Source: Streptomyces narbonensis
Lineage (GTDB): Bacteria > Actinomycetota > Actinomycetes > Streptomycetales > Streptomycetaceae
Assembly (NCBI RefSeq): GCF_014649015.1
Contig: NZ_BMSF01000006.1
Location: forward strand, 248,001-312,000
Direction: 5' to 3'
Length of the DNA stretch: 64,000 bases
Under the pieces are notes generated by a model. It was not told where the DNA came from and searched no databases. It saw nothing but the letters and a program-made list of their open reading frames with translations. Shown one piece after another: positions 27,655-35,663 of this stretch; position 1 is the first letter of the stretch; each line of letters begins with the position of its first letter. A program made the translations under genes and the position numbers.

Positions 27655-30309
27655 GTGGTGACGTTCGCGCAGGCGCAGGAGCGCGCCGAGGAATGGATCA
27701 ACGGCGATCTGCCGGCGTACCAGCACCGCGAGGTGCGGGTGCGGGAGTTCGAGCTGGGCTTCGTGGTGTGGCCGGAGGACCGCCAGGGCGGTCCGGTCTC
27801 GGACGGCGGCCGGCAGCGGCTGGTCATCGCCCGGGACAGCGGCGAGGCCACGCTGTGGCCGGGGCTGCCGGTCGGTGAGGTGATCCGGCGGTACGAGGAG
27901 GAGTACGGGTCCCCGGAGGAGGCGCCCGCTCCGGCGGCGCCCCAGGCGGCCCGGATCGACCTGAACCAGACGTCGTTCCTGCTGAGTCCGCCGGAGTGGC
28001 TGCAGGACGCGGCGGACCGGATCGGTCTGCCGCCGCAGGGTCCGAACGCTTCGCAGGAGGGCGGGAGTTCGTCGGCGCCGGTGGACGACGCGTCGGACGC
28101 GGTGGTGCCGGTGGGCGGGGCTTCGGCTGCGCCTTCCGTGCCCGCGCCTTCCGTGCCCGCGCCTTCCGTGCCCGTGCCTTCGGCTGCGCCTTCCGTGCCC
28201 GCGCCTTCGGCTGAGCCTTCGGTGCCCGCGCCTTCGGCTGAGCCTTCGCCCGTGCCTTCGGTGCCCGCGCCTTCGGAATCCGGTGATCGTGACCGTGAGC
28301 CGGTGGCCGCGGCTTCGGTCGGGGCAGCGCCCGCCGCCCCCGCCCCGCCGACTGCGCCGGTTCCGCCCGCGCCTGCTTCCGTGCCCGCGCCGGCCCCCGC
28401 GCCGACCCCCACGCCCGCCCCCGCCTCCCCTCCCACCCCAACCCCCGCCCCCGCGGCGAGTCCGTGGGCGGATGCGAACGCGAGTTCCGGTGGTGCCGAC
28501 GGGGCTGTTCCGCTGCCCGCGACCGTGTTCGCGCCGCCGCTTTCGGGGACGGACGACGAGGACACCCCGCCTCCGGTGGTCGGTGCCGACGCGCCGACCG
28601 CACTGATGAAGGGGGGCAGCGCGCTGCCCGCGACCGCGGTGGCCCCGCGGCTCGACCCGGCCGCGCCGCCGCCTTCGGCGCCGGTGACGCCTCCGGTCCA
28701 GCCCGGTCCTCCCGCGCCCCCTGTCCAGTCCGGTCCTCCCGGTCCTCCGCCGGCCCCGTCCGCCGGGCCCGGTGTGCCGCCTCCGCCGCCCGCGCCGAGG
28801 GCGCCGGGTGCCGGGGACATCGCGGACGCCGCGACGAGCAAGGCCGCGCCGGCGCCGAAGGGCGGGCGTGGTCCGGCGACGCCGCCTCCGCCGCCCGGCG
28901 TGCCCGGCGTGCCCGGTGGGTCGGGCGCCCCCGCGTACGTACCGACCCAGCTCGTGTCGCAGCTCGGGCCCGAGGGGCTCCAGCCGCCCGGTCCGCCGCA
29001 GCCCGCCCCGCCCGGTCCTCCGGGTCCGCCCGGGCCGCCGGCCCCGCCGCAGCCCGTGCACCAGGCGGCGACGATGCTGGCGCACCCGGGCCAGGCCGGT
29101 CCCGGCGCGCCCCCGCCGCCCCCGCCGCCGCCGGGTGTGCCCGGTGGTACGCCCGCGGGTGGTGTCGCGCACGCCGCGACGATGCTGGCGCACCCCGGTC
29201 CCGGTGGGCCGGGTGGTCCGTCGGTGCCGCCGCCTCCGGGGCCGCCGGCTCCGCCGCCGCCGGTGCACGGCGGTCACACGCCGCCGCCCGGCCCGGGGCC
29301 CGTACCTCCCGCGTACGGGTATCCGCAGGCCGCGGGTCAGCCGACGGTGGGTCCCGGCTACCAGGCGGTGCTGCGCTACCGGGCGCCCGACGGTTCGGAG
29401 GCGCAGATCATCCGGCGTTCGGCGCCGGGCACCCCGCATCCGGAGTGGCAGATCCTGCACGAGCTGCGCGCGATGAACGTTCCGCCGCAGCAGGTGCTCG
29501 AACTGCACACGGAGCTGGAGTCCTGTGAGCTGCCGGGTGGTTACTGCGCGCGGATGATCCGGGAGACGTGGCCGCAGGCGCGGATCACGAGCATTGCCCC
29601 GTACGGTCGCGATCACGCCGGCCGGCAGCAGGGCATGCGACAACTCCTCACGCATCAGGGTGAGTTGCATCAGGTCGCGGACGGTCCGGCGCGTCCCGCG
29701 CCGGTGCGGGCCCCGCTGCCGCAGGTGCAGCCGGCTCCGCCGGTTCCGCCGGAGGCGATCGCGCAGGAGCTGGCCGGGGCCTTCGGTCCGGGCGTGCTGC
29801 GCTTCGACCAGCAGGCGGTGTCGCGTCAGGGCGTGCCGGAGCTGGTGGCGCGGACTCTGGTGTGGGCGGGGCTGCCGGCGGACTTCGGGCCGTTCTTCTG
29901 GGCGCAGCCGGCCGTGCCGGTGGTCCCGACGCTCGCGGAGCTGGCGACTCAGCGGCAGGTGCAGTCGGCGCCGGACGCGAGCTCGTACCTGGTGCTCGGT
30001 TCGGACTTCGGCCGGGCGATCTGTGTCCAGTACGGGACCGCGCACATCGTGGCGGTGCCGGTGGAGGCCGGTCCCGGCGGGCAGTCGGTGCCGCCGCAGT
30101 TCGTGAACAGCGGACTGCCGGAGTTCACGCGGTCGATGGCGCTGCTGGGCCGGATGTGGCGGCTGCGCTTCGGGCTCAACCCGGAGCAGGCGGGTCGCTG
30201 GACGGTCGATTTCCAGGCGCAGTTGGCGATGCTGGACCCGGCGGCGCTGTCCTCGCCGGAGAACTGGTGGTCGGTGCTGCTTGAGCAGATGTGGGACGGC
30301 CTTCTTTAG
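27655..30309 (+). CDS. Imm35-like / proline-rich / deaminase-like / SUKH-4-like multidomain protein
   Basis: An 884-residue protein. Residues 1-85 resemble the Imm35 (YrhB) immunity fold. Residues about 115-565 are an extreme Pro/Ala-rich linker with PSVPA repeats and PPPPPPP runs. Residues 569-665 resemble a toxin-type nucleotide deaminase: HPEW at 595-598 and the cysteines of SCELPGGYC (624 and 631) could bind zinc. Residues about 700-884 resemble a SUKH-4 immunity domain, ending WWSVLLEQMWDGLL. No signal peptide or membrane helix is seen. It follows the WHH-SUKH gene by 7 bp. GTG 27655 or the adjacent GTG 27658 is the start. Domain names are by pattern; the deaminase and Imm35 calls need profile support. 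Confidence 0.8.
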   Translation: MVTFAQAQERAEEWINGDLPAYQHREVRVREFELGFVVWPEDRQGGPVSDGGRQRLVIARDSGEATLWPGLPVGEVIRRYEEEYGSPEEAPAPAAPQAARIDLNQTSFLLSPPEWLQDAADRIGLPPQGPNASQEGGSSSAPVDDASDAVVPVGGASAAPSVPAPSVPAPSVPVPSAAPSVPAPSAEPSVPAPSAEPSPVPSVPAPSESGDRDREPVAAASVGAAPAAPAPPTAPVPPAPASVPAPAPAPTPTPAPASPPTPTPAPAASPWADANASSGGADGAVPLPATVFAPPLSGTDDEDTPPPVVGADAPTALMKGGSALPATAVAPRLDPAAPPPSAPVTPPVQPGPPAPPVQSGPPGPPPAPSAGPGVPPPPPAPRAPGAGDIADAATSKAAPAPKGGRGPATPPPPPGVPGVPGGSGAPAYVPTQLVSQLGPEGLQPPGPPQPAPPGPPGPPGPPAPPQPVHQAATMLAHPGQAGPGAPPPPPPPPGVPGGTPAGGVAHAATMLAHPGPGGPGGPSVPPPPGPPAPPPPVHGGHTPPPGPGPVPPAYGYPQAAGQPTVGPGYQAVLRYRAPDGSEAQIIRRSAPGTPHPEWQILHELRAMNVPPQQVLELHTELESCELPGGYCARMIRETWPQARITSIAPYGRDHAGRQQGMRQLLTHQGELHQVADGPARPAPVRAPLPQVQPAPPVPPEAIAQELAGAFGPGVLRFDQQAVSRQGVPELVARTLVWAGLPADFGPFFWAQPAVPVVPTLAELATQRQVQSAPDASSYLVLGSDFGRAICVQYGTAHIVAVPVEAGPGGQSVPPQFVNSGLPEFTRSMALLGRMWRLRFGLNPEQAGRWTVDFQAQLAMLDPAALSSPENWWSVLLEQMWDGLL
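28121..28275 (+). repeat. In-gene 15-bp tandem repeats coding PSVPA
   Basis: Imperfect 15-bp units (core CCTTCCGTGCCCGCG, some with CCTTCGGCTGAG) encode PSVPA/PSAEP pentapeptides in the proline-rich linker. Copy number may vary between strains. Confidence 0.75.
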
Positions 30310-30352
30310 GTGCCTCCGGGTGCCTGTGGGCCCAGTTGGACAGAATGTGACG

Positions 30353-30389
30353 AAAGGCGCTCGACGTGTATCCACGTTGGGCGCCTTTT
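30353..30389 (+). terminator. Terminator of the WHH-SUKH / multidomain operon
   Basis: AAAGGCGC pairs with GCGCCTTT with further inner pairing (CGACGTG with CACGTTG), followed by a short T run. Lies 44 bp after the stop at 30309. Confidence 0.85.
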
Positions 30390-30448
30390 GTCCGTTCTGA
30401 TGGCGCATCCTTTATGGGTCGGGCCGTAGGACGGAAGGGGCGTCACGG

Positions 30449-31396
30449 ATGAATTTCGCAGTCGGGCGGGGGCGCGGGTACCGCCCCGAGCAGGTCGACC
30501 GCCACCTCGCCGCGCTCTCCGAGGAGCGTGACGGGGCGTGGGAGCGGGCGGCGCGGCTCACCGTCCTCGCGAAGGACATGGAGGCGGAGGCGGCACGGCT
30601 GCGCGCGGCCGTCGAGGCGCTCGCGCCGCAGCGGTACGAGGCGCTGAGCGAGCGCGCGCGGAAGATCCTGGCGATGGCCGAGCAGGAGGACGAGACGCTC
30701 GTCCGCGCCGCGGAGGCCGACGCGCAGGCCCTCGCGGAGGCGGCCGACGCGGCGGGCCGGGAGGCGGAGGAGTCGGCCCGGGCGTACGCGGAGGGCGTCC
30801 GGGCGGCGGCCGAGTCGACGGCCCGCGCCACCCTGAAGACCGCGCGCGAGCGGGCCGAGGAGCTGGCGACGGACGCGGGCCGCGAGGCGGCGGAGCAGCG
30901 GTCGGCGGCGCGGGAGGTCTTCGAGGAGACCGAGCGCCGGGCGGCGGAGCTCCAGGCGGAGCAGCGGGCCGAGCAGACGGCCGTACGGGACGAGGCCGAG
31001 CGCACGGCGGAGACCGCGGCAGCCGAACTGGACGCGCGCCACGAGGAGCTGGTGGCCCGCGCGGAGGAGAGGCTCGCGGAGGCGCAGCGCTTCCTCGCGG
31101 AGACCGAGGAACAGGCCCGGCACGGCCAGGAGGACGCGGAGGCCCGCGCGGAGGAGGTGCTGGCGGAGGCCCGGATGAAGGGCGAGCGGGCCGAGCGCGA
31201 GACGGAGCGGGTGCTGCGGGAGCACGGCGAGGCGCGGGACGAGATCCACGGGCACATGGAGCACATCCGCCATTCGCTCGCGGCGCTGACGGGCCGGGTC
31301 GCGGCACCGTCCACGGAGGACGGGGAGTCCGCCGGCTCCGGCCCCGCGGCCACGCCCACCGCCCCTGAGGCCGAACAGGGCCCGGAAGCAGGGTGA
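30449..31396 (+). CDS. DivIVA/Scy-like coiled-coil protein
   Basis: A 315-residue, highly charged Glu/Ala/Arg-rich protein that is coiled coil from about residue 25 to 280. The N-terminal segment GRGRGYRPEQVDRHLAALSEER resembles the short DivIVA-like head seen in Streptomyces Scy/FilP-type cytoskeletal proteins, which are often annotated as cellulose-binding proteins. A Pro/Ser/Glu-rich disordered tail ends the chain. Likely a cytoskeletal or polarity factor. No membrane segment. ATG 30449 has GAAGGGG 12 bases upstream. Appears monocistronic after the terminator at 30353-30389. Confidence 0.85.
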   Translation: MNFAVGRGRGYRPEQVDRHLAALSEERDGAWERAARLTVLAKDMEAEAARLRAAVEALAPQRYEALSERARKILAMAEQEDETLVRAAEADAQALAEAADAAGREAEESARAYAEGVRAAAESTARATLKTARERAEELATDAGREAAEQRSAAREVFEETERRAAELQAEQRAEQTAVRDEAERTAETAAAELDARHEELVARAEERLAEAQRFLAETEEQARHGQEDAEARAEEVLAEARMKGERAERETERVLREHGEARDEIHGHMEHIRHSLAALTGRVAAPSTEDGESAGSGPAATPTAPEAEQGPEAG

Positions 31397-31482
31397 TTCG
31401 GCTCGCGGGAGTTCGAACGGCCGGACCGGTGCCCCCTCCACGCCCCTGACGCCGGCGGCCGTCACGCTCGACCGGGCCGCCC

Positions 31483-31549
31483 CCTGCCCTGCCCTGGCCT
31501 GGCCTGCCCTGCCCTGGCCTGCCCTGCCCTGCCCTGCCCTGCCCTGGCC
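31483..31549. repeat. CCTGC/CCTGG pentamer tandem repeat
   Basis: About thirteen 5-bp units of CCTGC or CCTGG in the 263-bp gap between two plus-strand genes, followed by a GGCGGC/GGCCCC-rich stretch to about 31592. No coding frame is credible. Nothing else is visible in the gap except the lipoprotein gene leader. Confidence 0.9.
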
Positions 31550-31659
31550 GACCGCCCGGCGGCGCGGCGGCCCCGCGGCCCGGCGGCCCGGCAGTGACGG
31601 TTCATGATCGCAGTATGGTTGTCCGTTGATCAGTTCAAGAGGGAAGACGGGCAAGGAAC

Positions 31660-33027
31660 TTGAATCGCAAACGAACGACGGTGGCGCTCGGTCTGGTGCT
31701 GTCCGCGGGTCTCGTGACCGGGTGCTCCGGAGGTGCGGACCCCGAGGCCAAGCCCGGCGGCGGGGAGACGGGGAAGACGGGGCAGGCCACGGAGTCCGCT
31801 TCTGCGGCGCCCAAGAGCCCGGTCTACCAGGGCAAGCCGGTGCCCGGCCTTGCCGCGAAGCCGGCCTGGAGCCTGACCGCCGAAGAGGCGGGGAACTGCG
31901 CGAGCAAGGCGGACGAGCCGGACACGGGGCAGCTCGACGTATGCACGGTCGGGGACGCCGTCATCGTCACCGACTCCAACAACGGGCAGTCGGACGTGAG
32001 CACCTTCACCGCCCGGCTCCTCGACGCCAAGAGCGGTGAACTGCGCAAGAAGTTCGAGTTCACCGTCCCCAAGCAGGACGGATCCTCCCCGCCGACGTTT
32101 GCCCGGGCTCAGGTGGCCGAGTGGCGGGACGGTTCGCCGGCCCTGCTGATCCGCAACCGGGTCGACACCCCGGCGAGCGGCCTGAAGAAGGCCACGACCC
32201 AGACCGTGCTGACCATGTACGCCCCGTCCGGCGAGAAGCTGGGAAGCTCCTCCTTCGACGGGGACACCCACATGATCACCCCGGTCCGGTACGGCTACCT
32301 CGAGGAGGCCGGCCTGTCCCAGGGCTCCACGTTCACCCCGATCGGTGACGGAGAGCCGCAGACCAGCGAGACCACGCACATCGACCTGGAGAGGAGGGTC
32401 GGCTCCGGCACCGGCTACTTCTCGCAGGAGGACATCTCCTTCCAGCCCTCCGCCCGGTGGATAACCGCCAAGGACGTCGTCACGGGCAGGAAGGCGTGGA
32501 GCACCAAGGACCTCGCGCCGCCGGCCGCCATCGCCAAGCTCGTCACCTCGGACAAGGCGACCACCGCGCGGCTGATGCCGTTCCAGGGTGACAAGGTGCT
32601 CCTCGGCTGGTCCTCGTACGGAGACTCCGAGGAGGTCATGACGCTGGTCGACGTCAAGAGCGGCCGCCGGCTCGTCGAGGGGCCGGCCATCGAGACCAAC
32701 GGCACCATCGAGGACGACGGCCTCGCCATCTCCCCGGACGGCAAGACCGCCGTGGTGCAGTACGGCGAGGGCGCGGTCGCCTGGAACACGGAGACCGGCA
32801 AGGAGCTGTGGCGCCAGGCCGACGACGAGGTGACGATCCGTCCGAACGCCCTCCCCGGCAACGGCGTCCTCTACGCGTACCTGGACGGCACCGGAGCCGC
32901 GCTCGGCGCCGACGACAAGAAGCTGCTGGCCTCGGGGATCGAGCAGATGCCGCAGTTCACGACGAACGGGTACGCGGCCGTCCGCACCTCCGAGGGCCTT
33001 TTCGTCTTCGCCACCCAGCCCGTCTGA
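31660..33027 (+). CDS. Lipoprotein with PQQ-type beta-propeller
   Basis: A 455-residue exported lipoprotein. The signal peptide ends in the lipobox LVTGC, so Cys22 should be diacylated. After a Gly/Lys/Glu linker come repeats typical of PQQ/WD-like propellers (RLLDAKSGELRKKFEF, TAKDVVTGRKAWSTKD, AWNTETGKELWRQADDE). TTG 31660 is preceded by an AAGGA ribosome site. It faces the MFS gene tail to tail. Proteins like this are common in Streptomyces and their substrates unknown; a binding or scaffolding role at the membrane surface is inferred. Confidence 0.88.
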   Translation: MNRKRTTVALGLVLSAGLVTGCSGGADPEAKPGGGETGKTGQATESASAAPKSPVYQGKPVPGLAAKPAWSLTAEEAGNCASKADEPDTGQLDVCTVGDAVIVTDSNNGQSDVSTFTARLLDAKSGELRKKFEFTVPKQDGSSPPTFARAQVAEWRDGSPALLIRNRVDTPASGLKKATTQTVLTMYAPSGEKLGSSSFDGDTHMITPVRYGYLEEAGLSQGSTFTPIGDGEPQTSETTHIDLERRVGSGTGYFSQEDISFQPSARWITAKDVVTGRKAWSTKDLAPPAAIAKLVTSDKATTARLMPFQGDKVLLGWSSYGDSEEVMTLVDVKSGRRLVEGPAIETNGTIEDDGLAISPDGKTAVVQYGEGAVAWNTETGKELWRQADDEVTIRPNALPGNGVLYAYLDGTGAALGADDKKLLASGIEQMPQFTTNGYAAVRTSEGLFVFATQPV

Positions 33028-33037
33028 CGGACGCCTC

Positions 33038-33063
33038 GCCCCCCGGTCGAGGGAGCCGGGGGC
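33038..33063. terminator. Possible bidirectional terminator between lipoprotein and MFS genes
   Basis: CCCCCGG (33040-33046) can pair with CCGGGGG (33056-33062). Alternative pairings with the GC-rich DNA to 33100 are possible, so the exact hairpin is uncertain. Confidence 0.5.
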
Positions 33064-33117
33064 GGTGCTCCCCGCCACTGCTGGTGGTGCGGGGGCGACG
33101 GGAGGTGACGCTCACGC

Positions 33118-34665
33118 TCACTCCTCGTCCCCCGTCGCCTCCTTCAGTACCGGGAAGCGGCGGGGGGCCAGGGTGAGCAGGGCCAGGAGGGCCAGGGCCG
33201 CCGCTGCCGCCGCGCCCAGGTAGACCCAGTCCACCGCCGCGTCCACCGCCCGGCGCAGGTGGTCCGTCGTCTCGGCGGTCAGGGAGGCGGGGTCGTCGAG
33301 GGCGCGGGCCAGGGTGTCCAGGTCGCCGCTCCCGGAGCCGAGGCGGGACGCCAGGACGCCGTTCGCGACAGCGCCGAAGAGGGCCGCGCCGACGGTCTGG
33401 CCGATCTGGCGGCAGAAGAGGACCGAGGCGGTCGTCGTGCCCCTCTCCTCGTACGGGACGGTCGACTGGACGCCGACGATCAGGGGCAGTTGGAAGAGGC
33501 CGAGTGCCGCGCCCAGGAGCAGCATGATCAGCGCGGGCTGCCAGGGTTCGCCGGGGAACGGCAGGAACGGAAAGGCCAGGAGCAGCAGCAGGGCGCCGGA
33601 GATGCCGAGGACGGCGGTGAGGCGGAAGCCGATGCGGGTGTAGACCCGGTTGGAGAACGCGGCGCTGATGGGCCAGCTCAGGGTCCAGGTGGAGAGGACG
33701 AAGCCGGCGGCTATCGGGCCGAGGCCCAGGACGGACTGCGCGTACGTCGGCAGGAAGACCGTCGGGGCGACCATCAGGAGGCCGAGGGCGCCCAGGGACA
33801 GGTTGACGGCGGCGATGGTGCGGCGGCGCCAGACCCAGCCGGGGATGATCGGCTCGGCCGCCCGCCGCTCGATGACGACGGTCAGGGCGCCGAGGGCGAC
33901 CGCCCCGCCCAGGAGGGCGAGGGACGGGGCCGAGAGCCAGGGCCAGGCGACGCCGCCCTGGACGAGCGCGGTGATGAGCAGGGCCCCGGTGGCGAAGACG
34001 CCGAGTGCGCCGGCCCAGTCGATGCGGGGGCGTTCGCGGGGCGCGGCCGTGGCCCGCTGCGGTTCGACCAGGTGGCGGGTGACGAGCCAGAGGGCGACGA
34101 GCCCGATCGGCAGGTTGACGAGGAAGATCCAGCGCCAGTCGGCGTATCCGGCGAGCAGTCCGCCGACCGCCGGGCCGGCGACGGAGGACGCGGCCCAGAC
34201 GGAGGAGAGCCGGGCCTGGATCCTGGGGCGTTCCTTCAGCGGGTACAGGTCGGCGGCGATCGTCTGGACCGTGCCCTGGAGCGCGCCGCCGCCGAGGCCC
34301 TGGACGACGCGGAAGGCGATGAGGGAGGCCATGCTCCAGGCGGCGGCGCAGAGCAGGGAGCCGATGAGGAAGAGGACGATCCCGGCGATGAGGACGGGCT
34401 TGCGGCCGAAGGTGTCGCTGAGCTTCCCGTACACCGGCAGGGTCACGGTCACGGCGAGCAGGTAGCCGGAGAACAGCCAGGAGAAGACGGCGAGGCCGCC
34501 GAGGTCGCCGACGATCTGGGGGACGGCGGTCGAGACGATCGTGCCGTCGATGGCGGCGAGCCCCATGCCGAGCATGAGCGCGGCCACGACCGGTCCGCGT
34601 CGTGCGGCCGCGGCCGAGCCGGGGGAGGGCGCCGTTGCCGCCGGTGTCGTGGGGGACTCGGTCAC
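33118..34665 (-). CDS. MFS drug exporter, DHA2 (14-helix) family
   Basis: A 515-residue proton-driven exporter with about 14 predicted hydrophobic segments. The conserved MFS loop is seen as GKLSDTFGRKPVL; the helix-1 region GLAAIDGTIVSTAVPQIVGDLGG is typical of the DHA2/EmrB group. Two long hydrophobic stretches near the C-terminus flank an acidic loop. GTG 34665 has a GAAAGGAAA ribosome site; an upstream ATG (34689) would add MYEERKRT. The substrate is unknown. It is divergent from the ABC transporter operon, and no local regulator is linked to it. Confidence 0.92.
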   Translation of the reverse strand: MTESPTTPAATAPSPGSAAAARRGPVVAALMLGMGLAAIDGTIVSTAVPQIVGDLGGLAVFSWLFSGYLLAVTVTLPVYGKLSDTFGRKPVLIAGIVLFLIGSLLCAAAWSMASLIAFRVVQGLGGGALQGTVQTIAADLYPLKERPRIQARLSSVWAASSVAGPAVGGLLAGYADWRWIFLVNLPIGLVALWLVTRHLVEPQRATAAPRERPRIDWAGALGVFATGALLITALVQGGVAWPWLSAPSLALLGGAVALGALTVVIERRAAEPIIPGWVWRRRTIAAVNLSLGALGLLMVAPTVFLPTYAQSVLGLGPIAAGFVLSTWTLSWPISAAFSNRVYTRIGFRLTAVLGISGALLLLLAFPFLPFPGEPWQPALIMLLLGAALGLFQLPLIVGVQSTVPYEERGTTTASVLFCRQIGQTVGAALFGAVANGVLASRLGSGSGDLDTLARALDDPASLTAETTDHLRRAVDAAVDWVYLGAAAAAALALLALLTLAPRRFPVLKEATGDEE

Positions 34666-34874
34666 CGTGCGTTTCCTTTCTTCGTACACCTAAATGTTCG
34701 GGACAGGGTCTCACCAGTACCAGGGGCTGAGGAACCCCTAGGGGCTCCTCCCCCATACGGGCCAGGGGTCGTTCGTCCCGCCGGAGGAGGAGAAGTCCCG
34801 TTCTCGCTTCTTAACTTGAACTTACAAACCAGCCCCACCCCATCCGCCCAGTTCCGCCCACCAAGGAGAAGACC

Positions 34875-35663
34875 GTGACTTCGGCTGTGACCATCCCCAG
34901 GCACGGGGGTACGGGAGAGAGCACGGCCGTCGCCGCGCGGGCGCGTCAGGTCGTCAAGGCGTACGGCACCGGGGAGACCCGGGTCGTCGCGCTGGACTCC
35001 GTCGACGTGGACATCGCCCGTGGCCGCTTCACCGCGATCATGGGGCCCTCCGGCTCCGGCAAGTCGACCCTGATGCACTGCCTCGCCGGACTCGACACCG
35101 TCACCAGCGGCGAGATCTTCCTCGACGACACCGAGATCACCGGGCTCAAGGACAAGAAGCTCACGCAGCTGCGCCGCGACCGGATCGGCTTCATCTTCCA
35201 GGCGTTCAACCTGCTGCCGACCCTGAACGCCCTCGAGAACATCACGCTCCCGATGGACATCGCGGGACGGAAGCCGGACGCCGACTGGCTGCGCCGGGTC
35301 GTCGACACCGTCGGGCTCTCCGAGCGCCTCAAGCACCGGCCCAACCAGCTCTCCGGCGGCCAGCAGCAGCGCGTCGCCGTGGCCCGCGCGCTCGCCGCCC
35401 GGCCCGAGATCATCTTCGGTGACGAGCCGACCGGAAACCTCGACTCCCGGGCCGGCGCCGAGGTCCTCGGCTTCCTGCGGCAGTCCGTCGACGAGCTGGG
35501 GCAGACGATCGTCATGGTCACCCACGACCCGGTCGCCGCCTCCTACGCCGACCGGGTGCTCTACCTCGCCGACGGGCGGATCGTGGACGAGATGGAGCGG
35601 CCCACCGCCGAAGCCGTCCTCGACCGCATGAAGGACTTCGACGCGCGCGGGCGGACGTCATGA
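34875..35663 (+). CDS. ABC transporter ATP-binding protein (MacB/LolD type)
   Basis: A 262-residue ATPase: Walker A GPSGSGKST, Q-loop FIFQAFNLLPT, signature LSGGQQQRVAVARAL, Walker B IIFGDEPTGNLDS and switch His in VTHD. The spacing fits the LolD/MacB family that works with FtsX-like permeases. GTG 34875 follows an AAGGAGAAG ribosome site. Its stop overlaps the permease start (ATGA), so the two are coupled and form one complex. Extrusion of peptides, lipoproteins or antibiotics is typical for the family; the substrate is not evident here. Confidence 0.95.
   Translation: MTSAVTIPRHGGTGESTAVAARARQVVKAYGTGETRVVALDSVDVDIARGRFTAIMGPSGSGKSTLMHCLAGLDTVTSGEIFLDDTEITGLKDKKLTQLRRDRIGFIFQAFNLLPTLNALENITLPMDIAGRKPDADWLRRVVDTVGLSERLKHRPNQLSGGQQQRVAVARALAARPEIIFGDEPTGNLDSRAGAEVLGFLRQSVDELGQTIVMVTHDPVAASYADRVLYLADGRIVDEMERPTAEAVLDRMKDFDARGRTS

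Noticed and set aside
25387..30309. A classical secreted polymorphic toxin locus
   Set aside because: No signal peptide, RHS, LXG, WXG100, Tc or filamentous haemagglutinin modules are visible; the domains occur as stand-alone or fused cytosolic proteins.
27322..30408. A 1028-codon minus-strand frame antisense to the multidomain gene
   Set aside because: Extreme Arg/His-rich composition, produced by reading the Pro-rich codons in antisense; no domain, no ribosome site.
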